64,000 nucleotides of DNA. It comes from Fibrobacter sp. (GTDB lineage Bacteria; Fibrobacterota; Fibrobacteria; Fibrobacterales; Fibrobacteraceae). The notes beneath the pieces were generated by a model. That model had not been told where the DNA came from and did not search any database. It saw only the letters and a program-made list of their open reading frames with translations. Below, piece by piece: positions 54,146-63,287 of this stretch (positions are counted from its first letter, which is position 1; every line of letters begins with the position of its first letter). The stretch is taken from NCBI GenBank assembly GCA_024398835.1, contig JAKSIK010000006.1, positions 1-64,000 on the forward strand, written 5' to 3'. Both the position numbers and the translations under genes were made by a program.

Positions 54146-56677
54146 ATGCTGTCATATCAGAATCTAGCCATTGCGGAGGAAGAGGGTAAGCTTCTCGAGG
54201 CTGTCAACACTTCCCGCAATTTGCTGATTGAGGCGCCTACAGGCAGCGGAAAATCCCTTTACCTTCCCTACTTTCTGGAAAATCATTTTTCTGGAAAAAT
54301 TGTGGTGTTGCAGCCCAGGCGGATTGCGGCGCTCGCTCTTGCTGAATTTTCCGCAAAACTCCATCACGAGCCCTGCGGCAAAACCATCGGTTACCAGTTT
54401 CGGCAGGAATCATGCCGCAGCGACGCAACCCGGATTCTGTTCCAAACCTACGGGAACTTTCTTCAGGAAATTCTCCACGGCAAACTTGACGCAGAATGGG
54501 TCATCTTCGACGAATACCATGAACGAAAATCCGATATGGATTTGCTGTTCAGCTACCTCACGACACTAAAAAACGGGCCGCGGCTGATAGTAATGTCCGC
54601 CAAACTCAACCGGGAAGAAATGGAGAAGGCTCTCGGCGTAAAATGTTTGGAGTTAGGTCACCCTCTCTATCCCGTGCAGGTACTTCACCAGGATCCTGCA
54701 ACTGGTACTACCCTAGAAACTGAAGTGGTTCGAGCGCTGCGAACTTTGTACCGCAACAACATCTGGCAAACCACGCTGGTGTTTCTCCCGGGCAAAGGAG
54801 AAATCGCAAAGTGCCATACTGCCGCCATGGAAGCCCTGGGGCCAAATGTGGCTCAGATGTTCGAGCTCTACGCAGGTCAAAGCCGCGAGGTTCAGAACCA
54901 GATTTTTGAAGAGACGGAATCGCCCCGCATCATCTTCACTACCAACATTGCAGAAACTTCCATCACCGTTCCCGGTGTCACAGGCGTTGTAGATTCCGGA
55001 GTGGAGCGGATTAGCGAATACGATGACGCCCAGAGAATAAACGTTCTTCGCACGGTGCAGATTTCCAAGCAGAATTCCATCCAGCGGGCAGGCCGTGCAG
55101 GCCGTACACAGAATGGCGTATGCATCCAGCTGTGGAATGAGGCTACCGACAAGCGGATGCCTGCGGGAATCATTCCCGAAGTGACGCAAATCGAGCCCTC
55201 GGAATTCATTTTGCAAAAGGCGGCACTGGAATACCATTTAGAGAAAAATGCCTTAGCAAATGACGACGCTAATTGGGGCGCAAAAAATGTGCCAAATACA
55301 TTGCAATTGCCCACCGCAATTCCTGCTGCTAGAGAGCAGGCTGCTCTTGCCAAACTCAATCGCCTCAAAATGTTAGCCCAGGCTAACATTACGGAATTGG
55401 GTTTGAAAGCCGTACAATCACCCATCTCCGACGTAAGCCTTTCCCAGATTCTCTTTTCCGGCGAACCCCTTTCCTGCCTCACCTTAATGGCTATGGCCTG
55501 GATTCATTCCGGCACGGAATCGCTCCAAAAAAACAAGAATCCCGTCAACCTCATCACTTTGGCCGAAGATTCTCTAAGTGACAGGGCGGAGCTCCCGCGG
55601 GAGGTGCAGTGGACATTCCGTCAGTTAAAGGATTACTGTAAGAACACCGGAATATTATTGGCGACAGACACCTCGCAAGCCACAAAAAAAGCCTTGCTTC
55701 AAGCCTACCCCGATTGCCTAGCCACAACTTCTGGCACCAACGGCAATACAGTTACATACAAATTAAGTAATCAAAATGCAATCCGTTTGCAAACTGACGA
55801 GCCTCCCTACGCCATTCTCGCCATCCAAATGCTCCGCACAGGAACAGCAAGCAAAGTGGAGCTGCGACTCAATCTCTACGTCCCTCTAGAAGAAAGCCTC
55901 CTGAATAACGGGACTGAAGAAGCTCATTATGAGCTTTTATGGCGAAATGGACAGGAACGTTTCATTGGCATAGAAGTAACGCCTTTCAGCCGAAAGGAAA
56001 TTTTACCGCAAGAGGCTTCGCCAAAAGTTTTGAACGCGTTGAAGGAACTTACCGCAACCGCCTGGAAGGAAAAACTTGAAAAGGAAAACTGGAATGGTCG
56101 TTTCCAGACAGAGGCAGTTCAGACGCTCCTCATCAAGATGCGTTTGGCGGCAAAGCTGTATCCCGAATTCGGATTGCCAGAATTCAATGAGGAGGACATG
56201 GCCCTCATTCTGGAAGATTTCGTCAGCGGCGTATTTATGCTGCGAGACATTAGTGAAGACCGCTACCGCGCCATTCTGGAGGACTACTTCGGAAAATCCA
56301 TGCTGCCCTGGCTTGCAAAGACATTTCCGGACCACTACCAGCTCCCTAACGGGAAGCGAGCCCGCTACAGCTATCAGGCGGTAGCCGAGGGCAGCACCCG
56401 CGAAACTGCGGGGAATAGCCGCGGCCAAATTGTGCAAAGTGCCGCCGGCGTCCTGGTAGAAATTTCCGCCCGCATTGAAGACCTCATGGAACTTCGGGGC
56501 GAGCACTTCATCGCCGACAAAAAACTGAAAGTCCGCTATGACATTCTAGCGCCAAACTTCAGGACGATTCAGAAGACTTGGGACCTGACGGGATTCTGGG
56601 AGAACACATATCCCGAAGTCAGGAAGGAACTGCGCGGTCGCTACCCCAAGCACCCCTGGCCCGAGAAAGTTGTATAA
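54146..56677 (+). CDS. hrpB: ATP-dependent helicase HrpB
   Basis: DEAH/DExH-type RNA helicase-like protein; its role in the cell is poorly defined. 843 residues: EAPTGSGKSLYLP (motif I), IFDEYHER (motif II; Tyr replaces the Phe often seen in HrpB), MSAKLN (motif III), TNIAETSITVPGV and QRAGRAGRTQNG (motif VI), and the HrpB-specific C-terminal region ending RYPKHPWPE. The ATG abuts the AT-rich repeat element and has no ribosome site. Confidence 0.95.
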   Translation: MLSYQNLAIAEEEGKLLEAVNTSRNLLIEAPTGSGKSLYLPYFLENHFSGKIVVLQPRRIAALALAEFSAKLHHEPCGKTIGYQFRQESCRSDATRILFQTYGNFLQEILHGKLDAEWVIFDEYHERKSDMDLLFSYLTTLKNGPRLIVMSAKLNREEMEKALGVKCLELGHPLYPVQVLHQDPATGTTLETEVVRALRTLYRNNIWQTTLVFLPGKGEIAKCHTAAMEALGPNVAQMFELYAGQSREVQNQIFEETESPRIIFTTNIAETSITVPGVTGVVDSGVERISEYDDAQRINVLRTVQISKQNSIQRAGRAGRTQNGVCIQLWNEATDKRMPAGIIPEVTQIEPSEFILQKAALEYHLEKNALANDDANWGAKNVPNTLQLPTAIPAAREQAALAKLNRLKMLAQANITELGLKAVQSPISDVSLSQILFSGEPLSCLTLMAMAWIHSGTESLQKNKNPVNLITLAEDSLSDRAELPREVQWTFRQLKDYCKNTGILLATDTSQATKKALLQAYPDCLATTSGTNGNTVTYKLSNQNAIRLQTDEPPYAILAIQMLRTGTASKVELRLNLYVPLEESLLNNGTEEAHYELLWRNGQERFIGIEVTPFSRKEILPQEASPKVLNALKELTATAWKEKLEKENWNGRFQTEAVQTLLIKMRLAAKLYPEFGLPEFNEEDMALILEDFVSGVFMLRDISEDRYRAILEDYFGKSMLPWLAKTFPDHYQLPNGKRARYSYQAVAEGSTRETAGNSRGQIVQSAAGVLVEISARIEDLMELRGEHFIADKKLKVRYDILAPNFRTIQKTWDLTGFWENTYPEVRKELRGRYPKHPWPEKVV

Positions 56678-56711
56678 AATTCTTATTTGCCACCGCAATC
56701 CGCAGCAGTAC

Positions 56712-58601
56712 TTAATTTCTGTTCTCTAGCCAGTGAGCAAGCACTGTAATATCTGCAGGGCGAACTCCGGGAATGCGACTGGCCTGGCCTAGCGTCAAAG
56801 GCTTTTGGGCGTTCAAGCGCTGGCGGCTTTCAATGCTCACCGCCGTAATGGACATGTAGTCTAAATCCGCAGGGAGCCGTACCATGTCGTATTTCTTCTG
56901 CTCTTCGATTTCCTTTTCCTGGCGTTCAAAGAAGCCGGAATAAATCTCTTCCGCAAAAAGATACCACTGGTCTCGTCGCGGCAATTCCACATCGGGCGTT
57001 GCTGTTTTGAAGAACAACTCCGGATTGATTCCCGGGCGACGCAGCACGTTTATCCAGCGAGTGCGTTCTGTTGCCGGAGCCTGTCCGCCTGGGGCCAAAA
57101 TCTTGTTGGCTTCTTCTGGCGTTGCGGATTCTTCCGCCAAGCGACGCTTCACTGCCTGCATGGTTTCCTCGCGATTCATCCAAGCCGCCCAATCGCGGTC
57201 ATCAATCATGCCAATCTTTCGGGCCTTCTCTTTCAGACGCGCTTCCGCATTATCACTCCGGAGGAACAGGCGGTATTCCGCACGACTGGTGAACATGCGG
57301 TAAGGTTCGTCTAGCAGGACGTTCACCAGATCATCCACCATGACACCGAGATAGCTTTCCGAACGCCCGAGAATAAAGGGCTCCTCCCCCTTCACCTTCA
57401 AAGCGGCGTTGATGCCCGCCATAAGGCCCTGGCCCGCCGCTTCTTCATAACCGCTAGTGCCACAAACCTGGCCCGCAAAATAAAGGCCCGGGACTTTCTT
57501 ACATTCAAAGGTAGGGTAAAGCTGCGTCGCATCTACGGAATCGTACTCCACCGCATACCCAATCTGCAAAACTTTCGCCCGCATGAGGCCCGGAATAGTG
57601 TGGATTGCAGAGAGCTGAATATCCGCCGGCAAACTGGAACTGAAGCCGTTGATGTAAACGCGACCAATATCCGCTTGTTCCGGCTCCAAGAAAAGCTGAT
57701 GGCCATCCCTATCACCAAAACGGTTTATTTTGTCTTCAATGCTGGGGCAATAGCGGGGTCCCTTTCCGTGAATACGCCCACTGAACATGGGGCTATCCTT
57801 GAAACCACTGCGCAAAATATCGTGAGTCTTGATGTTGGTGCGGGTAATCCAGCAAACGCAATCATTGCGAACCGTTTTATTCGCGCGGTCACCATAAAAG
57901 CGGTCATCTGTATGGCGGTCGCTAAATGGCCACGGGAATTCATCACCCCGCTGCACTTCGCACTCGTTAAAATCAATACTGTCCGGATCCAAACGGCTGG
58001 GCGTTCCCGTCTTCAAACGCCGTAGGCTAATTCCCGCAGCCGCTAGGCAAGCAGAAAGTTTATCAGAACTGGGTTCCCCTACTCGCCCACCAATGCTGGT
58101 TTCAAGCCCCGTAAACATCTTGGAAGCAAGGAAGGTTCCGCTAGTCACCACAATTGCGCGGGTGATATAGCGGTTTCCATTCAGCAATGTGATTTCCAAG
58201 CGACCATCAGGCATGCGCTCAAAAGCAGCCAACTCGCCTTCAATCAAATCGAGACCAGGAAGACTCTCCATAGTCTCCCGCGCCACCTCGCTGTAAAACT
58301 TCATATCGCACTGAGCCCGTGGGCCCCAGACTGCAGGTCCCTTGCTCATATTGAGCATCCGGAACTGAATGCCCGCACGGTCCGTCAGCAGCCCCATGAG
58401 GCCACCAAGTGCATCTATGTCGCGAACTATCTGCCCTTTGGCAACACCGCCTACAGCGGGATTGCAAGACATGCGACCAATGGCCCTCAAGTCCATGGTC
58501 AGCATGGCGGTTTTAACGCCTAATTTCCATGCGGCGTGGGTGGCTTCAATGCCTGCGTGGCCACCACCCACCACAACTACATCATATTCTGCGAGAATCA
58601 C
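56712..58601 (-). CDS. mnmG: tRNA uridine-5-carboxymethylaminomethyl modification enzyme
   Basis: With MnmE, modifies wobble U34. 629 residues: FAD motif VVVGGGHAGIEATHAAW, the Cys-containing MSCNPAVGGVAKG, GTFLASKMFTG, YCPSIEDKI and the C-terminal LTLGQASRIPGVRPADI. Its GTG start overlaps the TGA of the thioredoxin fusion gene (GTGA), so the two are coupled. It converges with hrpB. Confidence 0.97.
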   Translation of the reverse strand: MILAEYDVVVVGGGHAGIEATHAAWKLGVKTAMLTMDLRAIGRMSCNPAVGGVAKGQIVRDIDALGGLMGLLTDRAGIQFRMLNMSKGPAVWGPRAQCDMKFYSEVARETMESLPGLDLIEGELAAFERMPDGRLEITLLNGNRYITRAIVVTSGTFLASKMFTGLETSIGGRVGEPSSDKLSACLAAAGISLRRLKTGTPSRLDPDSIDFNECEVQRGDEFPWPFSDRHTDDRFYGDRANKTVRNDCVCWITRTNIKTHDILRSGFKDSPMFSGRIHGKGPRYCPSIEDKINRFGDRDGHQLFLEPEQADIGRVYINGFSSSLPADIQLSAIHTIPGLMRAKVLQIGYAVEYDSVDATQLYPTFECKKVPGLYFAGQVCGTSGYEEAAGQGLMAGINAALKVKGEEPFILGRSESYLGVMVDDLVNVLLDEPYRMFTSRAEYRLFLRSDNAEARLKEKARKIGMIDDRDWAAWMNREETMQAVKRRLAEESATPEEANKILAPGGQAPATERTRWINVLRRPGINPELFFKTATPDVELPRRDQWYLFAEEIYSGFFERQEKEIEEQKKYDMVRLPADLDYMSITAVSIESRQRLNAQKPLTLGQASRIPGVRPADITVLAHWLENRN

Positions 58602-59917
58602 TTTGCAGGTGCTGCGGGAGCAGCTGGAGCTTCAGCCTTGGCAGGTGCAGCAGGCGCAACAGGCGCAGCCGTATCAACTGGAGCCGGAGCATCCAATTTC
58701 CAAACCACATTCTGCCCCTTCATCAAGGCAGCAATATCCGCCTTCATCTCAGGCTTGTCCTTCTCGAAAGAGGCATACTGCTTGTAAGTACCATCGGGGT
58801 TCACCAGATAAACCTTGGGAACATAGCCATCGCTATAAAGTTCACCAAACTGACGGGATTCATCAAACATCACGTTGACGGTTTCATCCCACTTGGCGTT
58901 GTCCATAAACTTGCGGATGCCAGACTTGGAGTTTCCACCGCTGCTGATTGCCAGGGTGGTAAGGCCCTGAGGCGCAAATTCCTTGGCCATTTCAAGAATG
59001 GACGGCGCGGCGTGAGCGCAATGTCCGCATGTAGCAGAGAAGTAGAAAATTAGGAGAGGCTTACCCGCAAAGGCTTCAATGGTTTCACCCTTCACTGTGA
59101 TTCCCGTAGCCTTCACCTTGAAGTTGATCTTTGCCGGCATTCCATTCACCAAAGTGTCACCGCGAAGAGCATTCACTTCAGCCTTCAGTTTTTCCATTTC
59201 TTCCTGCTGTTTCTTCATGGCAGCTTCACGAATGGTTTTCATTTTCTCGTTGAAGCGTTCACCAACAGCCTTCAAGGAATCTTCCGGCAATTGGAGCGTC
59301 TTCGTAGTATCACGAACCTTGACACCAGCATCGCGAACACCCAGCACAAAATAATTCACATCAAATTCTGTTTCAAACTGGTTTCCGATAGCCACGAACT
59401 GGTTGCCAAACTGGAGACCGATGAGGTAGGAGAACTTTTGATTGTCCGTGGAATTTGCGTCAAGCTTAACAGGGGCGTTCGTTACCGGAGTCGCAGGAGC
59501 CATAGGTAGAGACTTGTTCACAGAATCCACATAGGCCCGCATCTTAGCCTGGTCGCCAGCGAAAGAAGCCATAGTGGCACTATCCGGACGAGTCTTATTC
59601 ATGCGTTCACGAGCAATGTTGGAATAGCGAGCCCCCACAGCCTGGAGCGTATCATCAGAAAGCTGGACCTTGAAAGTCGTATCCTTGTTCGCCTTTTGCA
59701 CATCCAAAACAGCCTGGACCACCACATCTTCATCCAGCGGCTCACCTACCTGGCGAGGCAGGGCCACAAAGTTCTGGCCACCAAACTGGGCCCCCAGCAT
59801 ATAGGCGAACTTCTGGTCATCCGTAGAATTTGGAGAAATAGCCGCAGACTTCGCTTGCATATCGCAAGCCGTCATAGCGAGAGCGGCAACACCGACTGCA
59901 ATAATTTTGGATTTCAT
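58598..59917 (-). CDS. Lipoprotein: two FKBP_N-type domains fused to a CGHC thioredoxin
   Basis: 439 residues from the ATG 59917 (AAGGAAG six bases upstream; the earlier TTG is part of the spacer). Lipobox ALAMTAC, then two FKBP-N-like dimerisation units (about 28-135, STDDQKFAYMLGAQFG; and 155-260, STDNQKFSYLIGLQFG), the second ending in a charged helix KTIREAAMKKQQEEMEK. A TlpA-like thioredoxin domain follows with FSATCGHCAHAAPS (active-site CGHC, as in PDI) and VPKVYLVNPDG; then an Ala/Pro tail. No FKBP isomerase domain. Probable periplasmic thiol oxidoreductase. Confidence 0.85.
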   Translation of the reverse strand: MKSKIIAVGVAALAMTACDMQAKSAAISPNSTDDQKFAYMLGAQFGGQNFVALPRQVGEPLDEDVVVQAVLDVQKANKDTTFKVQLSDDTLQAVGARYSNIARERMNKTRPDSATMASFAGDQAKMRAYVDSVNKSLPMAPATPVTNAPVKLDANSTDNQKFSYLIGLQFGNQFVAIGNQFETEFDVNYFVLGVRDAGVKVRDTTKTLQLPEDSLKAVGERFNEKMKTIREAAMKKQQEEMEKLKAEVNALRGDTLVNGMPAKINFKVKATGITVKGETIEAFAGKPLLIFYFSATCGHCAHAAPSILEMAKEFAPQGLTTLAISSGGNSKSGIRKFMDNAKWDETVNVMFDESRQFGELYSDGYVPKVYLVNPDGTYKQYASFEKDKPEMKADIAALMKGQNVVWKLDAPAPVDTAAPVAPAAPAKAEAPAAPAAPAK

Positions 59918-59984
59918 TTTCAACTTCCTTTTGATAAATCTTTGGTTTACACCATCTTTTTACTATAAATTAGCAAAATTTTGT

Positions 59985-62462
59985 CTATCCCAGAATCTGG
60001 AGCGCCGCATATTTGAGGATAATGGTGCGTTCCATGTTATCTCCATTAAAGCGGACATCCACGCGAGCATTTTCCCCCGTTCCATAGCAGCGGGTAATGG
60101 TCCCCACACCGTATTTGCTATGACGCACCCGAACGCCTGGGCGGTAGGGATTTTCGCTGTACTCATCGTAAACAATTCGCGGGCCCGAAGGTACCTCGGC
60201 CTGCACCTTGACGGGATTGCGATAGACGATACGCTGATCGTTCTTGCGGACAGAGGATGGAATTGAACGAGAGCCGAATCCAGAACTCGAAAAACTAGAA
60301 CTGCGGCCACCCGAACTAAATCCGCCAAAATTGCTAGATCCGCCAAATCCACCATTTCCACCAAACCGACTAGAGCCACCAAATCCGCTACTGGATCTGC
60401 GAGCAAACGCTGGAGCCTGATGGTAAACGGGTTGTTCATCAATACAAGGTGTAAATTCCACTACAGACGGGTCCAATTCCTTCAAAAATCTGGATGGCGC
60501 AAAGGGACGGATAGTTCCCTGATGAAAGCGGCGACCGGCATGGTACAAAAACAGCTTTTTCTCTGCACGAGTGCAGCCCACATAGAACAAACGACGTTCT
60601 TCCTCCATCTGCTCCTGGGCTTCTTTGCTACTAGTCAAGAGAGAGCCGCGAACCAACGGGAAAATTTCCTCATCGCAACCGGCAATGTGAACCGTATTGA
60701 ATTCCAAGCCCTTCGCCATGTGAATGGTCATCAAGGTCACCTGACCCTGAGACGCATCTACCTTCTTGTCCGCGTCTGTCAAAAGAGAAATATCCTGCAA
60801 GAAGGCATCCAAGGTAGCACCGGGATGTTCTTCGTCAAATTCACGAATGGCGTTAATCATTTCGTCCAGGTTGGCAATGCGTTCATCCGCAGTGAGTTCG
60901 TCATCCTTCCTGAGGAATTCCTTGTAGTTCACATCGGCGATGACCTGCTCCACAAAGATAGGGAGCGGAGTTTCGCCCTCTGCTAAAAGTTTCTTCCAAT
61001 TCAGAACCAAGTCCGTAAAAGGTTTCAGCTTTGCTGCCGCGCGGCCAGTACCTTCCACCTCAGCTAAAAGCATCTCCCAGAAAGTGCCGCTTCCCGCACG
61101 AACCTTTTCCAAGATGCCTTCCACCGTTGTCTTTCCGATGGCACGAGGCGGCGTATTGATAACCCGCAAATAAGCGGCATCGTCCTTCTCGTTAGCGAGA
61201 AGCCGCAAGTAAGCCAGAATATCCTTCACTTCCTTGCGGTCCCAGAACCGCGTACCGCCAAAAATCACCGAAGGAATGCGGCTATCGTTCAGCGCCTTTT
61301 CAATAACGCGGGATTGAGCGTTGGTGCGGTAGAAGACCGCCGTCTTAGAATAGAATTCCGGGCCTGCTGCTGCGATATATTCCGCAATCTGGCTCGCTTC
61401 CGTGCGGTCGTCCATCATGTGTCGCACACGAATCAAATCCCCAGCCTCTTCCTTAGAGAAAACCTTCTTCTCCATCTCCGCCGGACGGATATTGTGAGCA
61501 ATGACAGAACCTGCACCCTTCACGATGTTACTGGTGGAGCGATAATTCCGCTCGAGCTTCACAATGGTCACGGGAGCAAAATCCCGATGGAAATTCCGGA
61601 TGATTTTGATGTTGGCGCCACGCCAGCCATAGATGCTCTGGTCATCATCACCCACCACCGTCACATTCTTATTCTCGTTGATGAGGAGCTTCAGAAGTTC
61701 ATACTGGACATCGTTGGTATCCTGATATTCGTCCACCACCACATACTGGAAGCGGTTAGCCAGTTGCTCCGCCAAATGAGGAACCTTCTGGAGCATGTAA
61801 ACCGTATTGAACAGCAAGTCGTCAAAATCCATGGCATTGGATTCCAGAAGACGCTGCTGGTATTCCTTGTAAAGGCGAGCATAGCGCTCCTGGTCTGCAA
61901 ATTCCGCCTGGGCCAAGGCCACATCGGGAGTTTGCAATACCGCCGTTTTTCCATGATAGAGAATAGTGTTCTTGTAATGGGAAATGGCACCGTGAACCTT
62001 CTTCACCTCCGCCGCATCGTATTCCTCACCCAATTCCGTCTTCAGAATATCCTTCAAGACCCGTTTCTGGTCCTCGTCATCATAAATGGAGAAATTGGAG
62101 TCGTACCAAGGCCCGCCCAGTTCGCGAATCACGAAATCCTTGGCGAGGCACATCTTCAAAAATTTGAGACAAACGGAGTGGAAAGTCCCCATCCAGAAAA
62201 ACGGCACATAGCAGCCCAGCAATTTCTGAATGCGGTCCTTCATTTCGCGGGCAGCCTTGTTGGTGAACGTCACCGCAAGAATCCGCTCCGATTCGATGTG
62301 ATGGAACGAGACGAGATGTGCGATTTTGTAAGTGATGGCGCGAGTCTTTCCCGAACCTGCCCCCGCAAGAATGAGCATAGGCCCATCAATCTTTTTTGCA
62401 GCAGCCGCCTGCTCGGGATTCAGTTCCCTATCCAATACCCCAAAATCAACAACATTCGCCAT
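59985..62462 (-). CDS. uvrD: UvrD/PcrA-type superfamily 1 DNA helicase
   Basis: Repair and replication-restart helicase. 825 residues: LNPEQAAAAKKIDGPMLILAGAGSGKTR (Q motif and Walker A), VVVDEYQDTNDVQ, VGDDDQSIYGWRGA, LMTIHMAKGLEF, YVGCTRAEKKL. Between the motor and a C-terminal Tudor-like domain (GVRVRHSKYGVGTITRCYG) is an unusual Gly/Ser/Phe-rich stretch (about 687-735) full of FGG and GFG. It heads a leftward run with the thioredoxin fusion and mnmG. Confidence 0.95.
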   Translation of the reverse strand: MANVVDFGVLDRELNPEQAAAAKKIDGPMLILAGAGSGKTRAITYKIAHLVSFHHIESERILAVTFTNKAAREMKDRIQKLLGCYVPFFWMGTFHSVCLKFLKMCLAKDFVIRELGGPWYDSNFSIYDDEDQKRVLKDILKTELGEEYDAAEVKKVHGAISHYKNTILYHGKTAVLQTPDVALAQAEFADQERYARLYKEYQQRLLESNAMDFDDLLFNTVYMLQKVPHLAEQLANRFQYVVVDEYQDTNDVQYELLKLLINENKNVTVVGDDDQSIYGWRGANIKIIRNFHRDFAPVTIVKLERNYRSTSNIVKGAGSVIAHNIRPAEMEKKVFSKEEAGDLIRVRHMMDDRTEASQIAEYIAAAGPEFYSKTAVFYRTNAQSRVIEKALNDSRIPSVIFGGTRFWDRKEVKDILAYLRLLANEKDDAAYLRVINTPPRAIGKTTVEGILEKVRAGSGTFWEMLLAEVEGTGRAAAKLKPFTDLVLNWKKLLAEGETPLPIFVEQVIADVNYKEFLRKDDELTADERIANLDEMINAIREFDEEHPGATLDAFLQDISLLTDADKKVDASQGQVTLMTIHMAKGLEFNTVHIAGCDEEIFPLVRGSLLTSSKEAQEQMEEERRLFYVGCTRAEKKLFLYHAGRRFHQGTIRPFAPSRFLKELDPSVVEFTPCIDEQPVYHQAPAFARRSSSGFGGSSRFGGNGGFGGSSNFGGFSSGGRSSSFSSSGFGSRSIPSSVRKNDQRIVYRNPVKVQAEVPSGPRIVYDEYSENPYRPGVRVRHSKYGVGTITRCYGTGENARVDVRFNGDNMERTIILKYAALQILG

Positions 62463-62507
62463 ACAAAAACCTTAATTTCCGTTTTGAAAAATAGTAAATT
62501 TCACTCC

Positions 62508-63224
62508 ATGAAAACGCCCGACAGCCGATTTTTCATTCCCGAGATTTCCGTAGGAAATTTCACACTGGATGAGAACGAAAGTACTCATGCAGTGCGGGTG
62601 TGTCGTGCTGCAATCGGCGATATTCTGCAACTCTCTGATGGCAAAGGACATTACGCCGACGCCATCATCACGAGGGCCGATGCGAAAGCCTGCGAAGTCC
62701 GGATCGACAAGTTTGAAACTGCCGAAGGCCCCGCGCCCCACATCAATCTCGCCATCGCTTGCCTCAAGGATGACGCCTTGGAAGAAGTGGTGTTTCACGC
62801 AGCACAAACCGAAGTCAATACCATCTATTTTCTCCGGACGGAATTTTCCCAGGAGCCCAAGAATTCCGACTTAAACAAGCTGGTACGGCGCTCCGAACTC
62901 AAAAGCCTCGTGAGCCTAAAACAATCCAAGAAGCCCTGGCTCACTAAAATCGAAGGGCCTGTTGAATTTTCGGAATGGCTCTCCCGCTATGAGGGCGATT
63001 TAATCCTCTGCGATGTGGATGGAGAAAAGGGGTTGGAAGCGGACGTCACCGCTGGCGATAAGCCGCTTACACTTCTGGTCGGTCCCGAGGGCGGATTCTC
63101 CCCGAAAGAAATTGCCGCAATAAAAGCATTTACCAAAGGCAAAGTTCATCTTTTGAACCTAGGGAACACGAGACTTCGGGCCAGAACCGCAGCCATCATC
63201 GCCCTCGGAAAAGTAGTCTGCTAA
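62508..63224 (+). CDS. rsmE: 16S rRNA m3U1498 methyltransferase
   Basis: SPOUT-family enzyme. 238 residues from ATG 62508 (MKTPDSRFFIPEI). HAVRVCRAAIGD (PUA-like part), then the knot with LLVGPEGGFSPKEI and LNLGNTRLRARTAAI (family usually LG.RILRTETA; here RLRART). It is divergent from uvrD with 45 bases between starts. A much longer upstream in-frame extension overlaps uvrD and is rejected. Confidence 0.93.
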   Translation: MKTPDSRFFIPEISVGNFTLDENESTHAVRVCRAAIGDILQLSDGKGHYADAIITRADAKACEVRIDKFETAEGPAPHINLAIACLKDDALEEVVFHAAQTEVNTIYFLRTEFSQEPKNSDLNKLVRRSELKSLVSLKQSKKPWLTKIEGPVEFSEWLSRYEGDLILCDVDGEKGLEADVTAGDKPLTLLVGPEGGFSPKEIAAIKAFTKGKVHLLNLGNTRLRARTAAIIALGKVVC

Positions 63225-63287
63225 TTTCAGGCGTTTAAGCAGCCCGCACCATTTCAAGCGTTCAAATTGCCCGCGCTGTTTCGGGCG

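Noticed and set aside
61314-62507. Upstream extension of rsmE by 398 codons
   Set aside because: It is antisense to uvrD. RsmE homology begins at the ATG 62508.
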